A DNA stretch of 19,726 nucleotides from Parachlorella kessleri (taxonomy: Eukaryota > Chlorophyta > Trebouxiophyceae > Chlorellales > Chlorellaceae). Made by a program: the position numbers and the translations under genes. Position 1 is the first letter of the stretch; the number at the start of each line of letters is the position of its first letter. Under the pieces are notes generated by a model that worked only from the letters and a program-made list of their open reading frames with translations, searched no databases and was not told the DNA's origin. The stretch spans positions 1 through 19,726 of the forward strand of contig BBXU01002774.1 in the NCBI GenBank assembly GCA_001598975.1, given 5' to 3'. Below are positions 19,711 through 19,726 of the stretch, one piece after another.

Positions 19711-19726
19711 CTGCACGCCGGGGGGG

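Noticed and set aside
1..19726. A bacterial operon or defence-island reading of the window
   Set aside because: All genes are interrupted by spliceosomal introns and belong to eukaryotic housekeeping families; nothing suggests a prokaryotic or mobile cluster.

Overview
The window looks like nuclear DNA of a green alga (Chlorophyta). It is GC-rich, every gene is broken by many short spliceosomal introns (about 100-350 nt) with GTGAG/GTGGG donors and TGCAG acceptors, and it is full of CAG-type, G/C-run and CA microsatellites. The gene set is eukaryotic with plant/algal flavour: p115 tether, Pol5, RNase H2A, an HPP membrane protein and PPDK. The lineage call is an inference; I cannot name a genus.

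Layout, left to right: (1) 1-770, minus: 5' end of a p115/USO1 (plant golgin candidate 6) vesicle-tethering factor, cut by the window edge. (2) 771-1150: intergenic. (3) 1151-9863, minus: a complete Pol5/MYBBP1A-type nucleolar armadillo-like protein in at least 19 exons, whose phases all join into one frame of about 1,260 residues. (4) 9864-10108: a 245-nt divergent promoter with an inverted pair of E2F-like octamers. (5) 10109-12637, plus: a complete RNase H2 catalytic subunit A of 292 residues in seven exons. Its first intron is GC-AG and splits the codon of a catalytic Asp. (6) 12638-13149: tail-to-tail spacer. (7) 13150-14911, minus: a complete HPP-family membrane protein of about 265 residues, apparently including a 10-nt microexon. 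(8) 14912-16461: a 1.55-kb spacer with an array of degenerate ~80-nt repeats. (9) 16462-19710, minus: C-terminal 379 residues (eight exons) of pyruvate phosphate dikinase, cut by the right edge.

The genes are housekeeping and are not an operon. RNase H2A (replication and repair) and Pol5 (ribosome biogenesis) share a promoter region and could be co-regulated in growing cells. HPP (a candidate plastid nitrite transporter) and PPDK are metabolic neighbours only by position.

I found no mobile element, CRISPR array, tRNA, rRNA or new multi-gene system. The interesting signals concern gene structure: the microexon, the GC-AG intron at a catalytic codon, sense-strand G-runs just downstream of several 5' splice sites, TG tracts at PPDK acceptors, and recent intronic duplications.
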